Shown here: piece after piece, positions 52,578 to 53,009 of the stretch | How positions within the stretch are numbered: position 1 is the stretch's first letter | Layout: each line of letters starts with the position of its first letter | Source of the DNA: JBFMHP01 sp040752855 | GTDB lineage: Bacteria; Pseudomonadota; Gammaproteobacteria; RBG-16-57-12 | DNA: 53,009 bases | Direction: 5' to 3' | NCBI GenBank assembly: GCA_040752855.1 | Contig: JBFMHP010000014.1 | Location: 1 to 53,009, forward strand | Notes under the pieces: model-generated | Told to the model about the DNA's origin: nothing | Databases searched by the model: none | The model's input: the letters and a program-made list of their open reading frames with translations, nothing else | Made by a program: the position numbers and the translations under genes

Positions 52578-52885
52578 CTAGTATTTTCCTGCACCTTCTA
52601 TCTCGAGCACGTCATTATTATAATCAAGATCAGCGAAATCATCTCTAAATTCACCAATATATGAATTCGGTCTTGGATCTGCCATCCATGGCGTAGCTAT
52701 CCCTGCTTTTTCAGTAATTTCTTTTACAAAATGTATGCAACTGTTTGTCAACAAATCATATGGTTTACGCTTTGGGTTGGAATTTTGAGATTTTCTCAGT
52801 TCTGCATGTTTCAACATGGCGTCAAATTTATTTTCCACCTCAATGTACGCGCCATGTATTCTTCCGGATTGGCCTGATATTCTAG
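52578..52885 (-). pseudogene. C-terminal remnant of a probable Rhs/polymorphic toxin, cut by an IS
   Basis: About 100 codons on the minus strand from the IS junction to a TAG at 52578-52580: GRIHGAYIEVENKFDAMLKHAELRK, then YDLLTNSCIHFVKEITEKAG and WMADPRPNSYIGEFRDDFADLDYNND. The NSCIHFV segment resembles the N-C-x-H-F motif of LRAT-like/papain-fold hydrolases, and the tail is reminiscent of Rhs-type toxin C-termini; both are recollections, not searches. Upstream, the frame runs into the IS end and stops at a TAA, so the first 14 or so residues of the open frame are IS-derived. The N-terminal part of the gene, if it survives, lies beyond the window. Confidence 0.55.
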
Positions 52886-53009
52886 GGAACCTCTGATTAA
52901 TTCCTAAAGTCTGCGATAATGGGGCCAATTAAACAAGAGTGGAAAACGGGAATGAAACAACAAACGCTCGCTGAAGGCAGTTTCGAAAAATTCCGCAAAC
53001 GCACTCGTA
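52886..53009 (+). mobile_element. IS5-family insertion sequence, left end (truncated by window)
   Basis: The terminus GGAACCTCTGATTAATTCC begins right after CTAG (52882-52885), the typical 4-bp IS5-group target. The transposase reading frame opens 66 bp inside. The right end and the second CTAG copy should lie outside the window. Confidence 0.7.
52952..53009 (+). CDS. IS5-family transposase, N-terminal fragment
   Basis: The first 19 codons read MKQQTLAEGSFEKFRKRTR, which matches the N-terminal pattern of IS5-group DDE transposases (MKQ..LAE..FE..RK.TR). A weak GGGA precedes the ATG. The rest of the gene is beyond the window. Confidence 0.7.
   Translation, partial: MKQQTLAEGSFEKFRKRTR

Overview
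The window reads as a chromosomal segment of a GC-rich Gram-negative bacterium, most likely a gammaproteobacterium, with a betaproteobacterium less likely. The basis is the gene set and order: a mreBCD-mrdA-rodA-mltB-rlpA-dacA-dat-ybeD-lipB wall and lipoate block, a divergent gatCAB-hslO block, tamAB, dgkA, an EptA-type transferase, and many lipoprotein signals. No rRNA, tRNA or CRISPR array was recognised.

Layout. 1-6.8 kb (minus strand): the start of a Tat-exported flavoprotein, then a heavy-metal RND tripartite efflux operon (TolC-like, adaptor, RND pump, DUF3240) headed by a small lipoprotein gene and a textbook CRP-type site. 7.0-8.8 kb: a small lipoprotein, a tetraheme cytochrome c and a stand-alone cyclic-nucleotide-binding protein. 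9.1-14.4 kb (minus): tamA-tamB. 14.6-20.1 kb: an HPF-like ribosome factor with a cold-shock-like tail, a lipoprotein, a DUF2189 membrane protein, dgkA divergent from a phosphoethanolamine transferase, and a PBP7-type endopeptidase closed by a strong terminator.

20.5-37.1 kb is the unusual part. It is a tightly coupled operon that looks like a complete pathway for making and exporting an amino-lipid. It encodes an acyl carrier protein fused to a zinc ribbon; two ketosynthase/chain-length-factor-like pairs (one intact and one active-site-less partner in each); a 954-residue fusion of a class III aminotransferase with an acyl-ACP-reductase-like domain; two SDR ketoreductases; an outer-membrane barrel protein; a LolA-like periplasmic carrier; and an MMPL/RND exporter. 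A MerR-family regulator on the opposite strand and an Sfp-type phosphopantetheinyl transferase follow. Codon and base use is looser (the transferase is clearly AT-rich) than in the flanking housekeeping genes, which suggests acquisition. I infer that the ACP-bound chain is built by the KS pairs, reduced by the SDRs, released as an aldehyde, aminated, and moved to the outer membrane. I recognise no described system with exactly this composition.

37.1-47.4 kb (minus): the cell-shape and wall operon. mreB appears separated from mreCD by an intrinsic terminator, and mreC lacks an ordinary start codon at its expected N-terminus. 47.5-51.9 kb (plus): gatCAB (with a palindromic element between gatA and gatB) and hslO. 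51.9-53.0 kb: two 92-bp palindromic repeats, an AT-rich lipoprotein gene next to the C-terminal remnant of a probable Rhs-type toxin, and the left end of an IS5-family element that has cut the toxin gene at a CTAG target.
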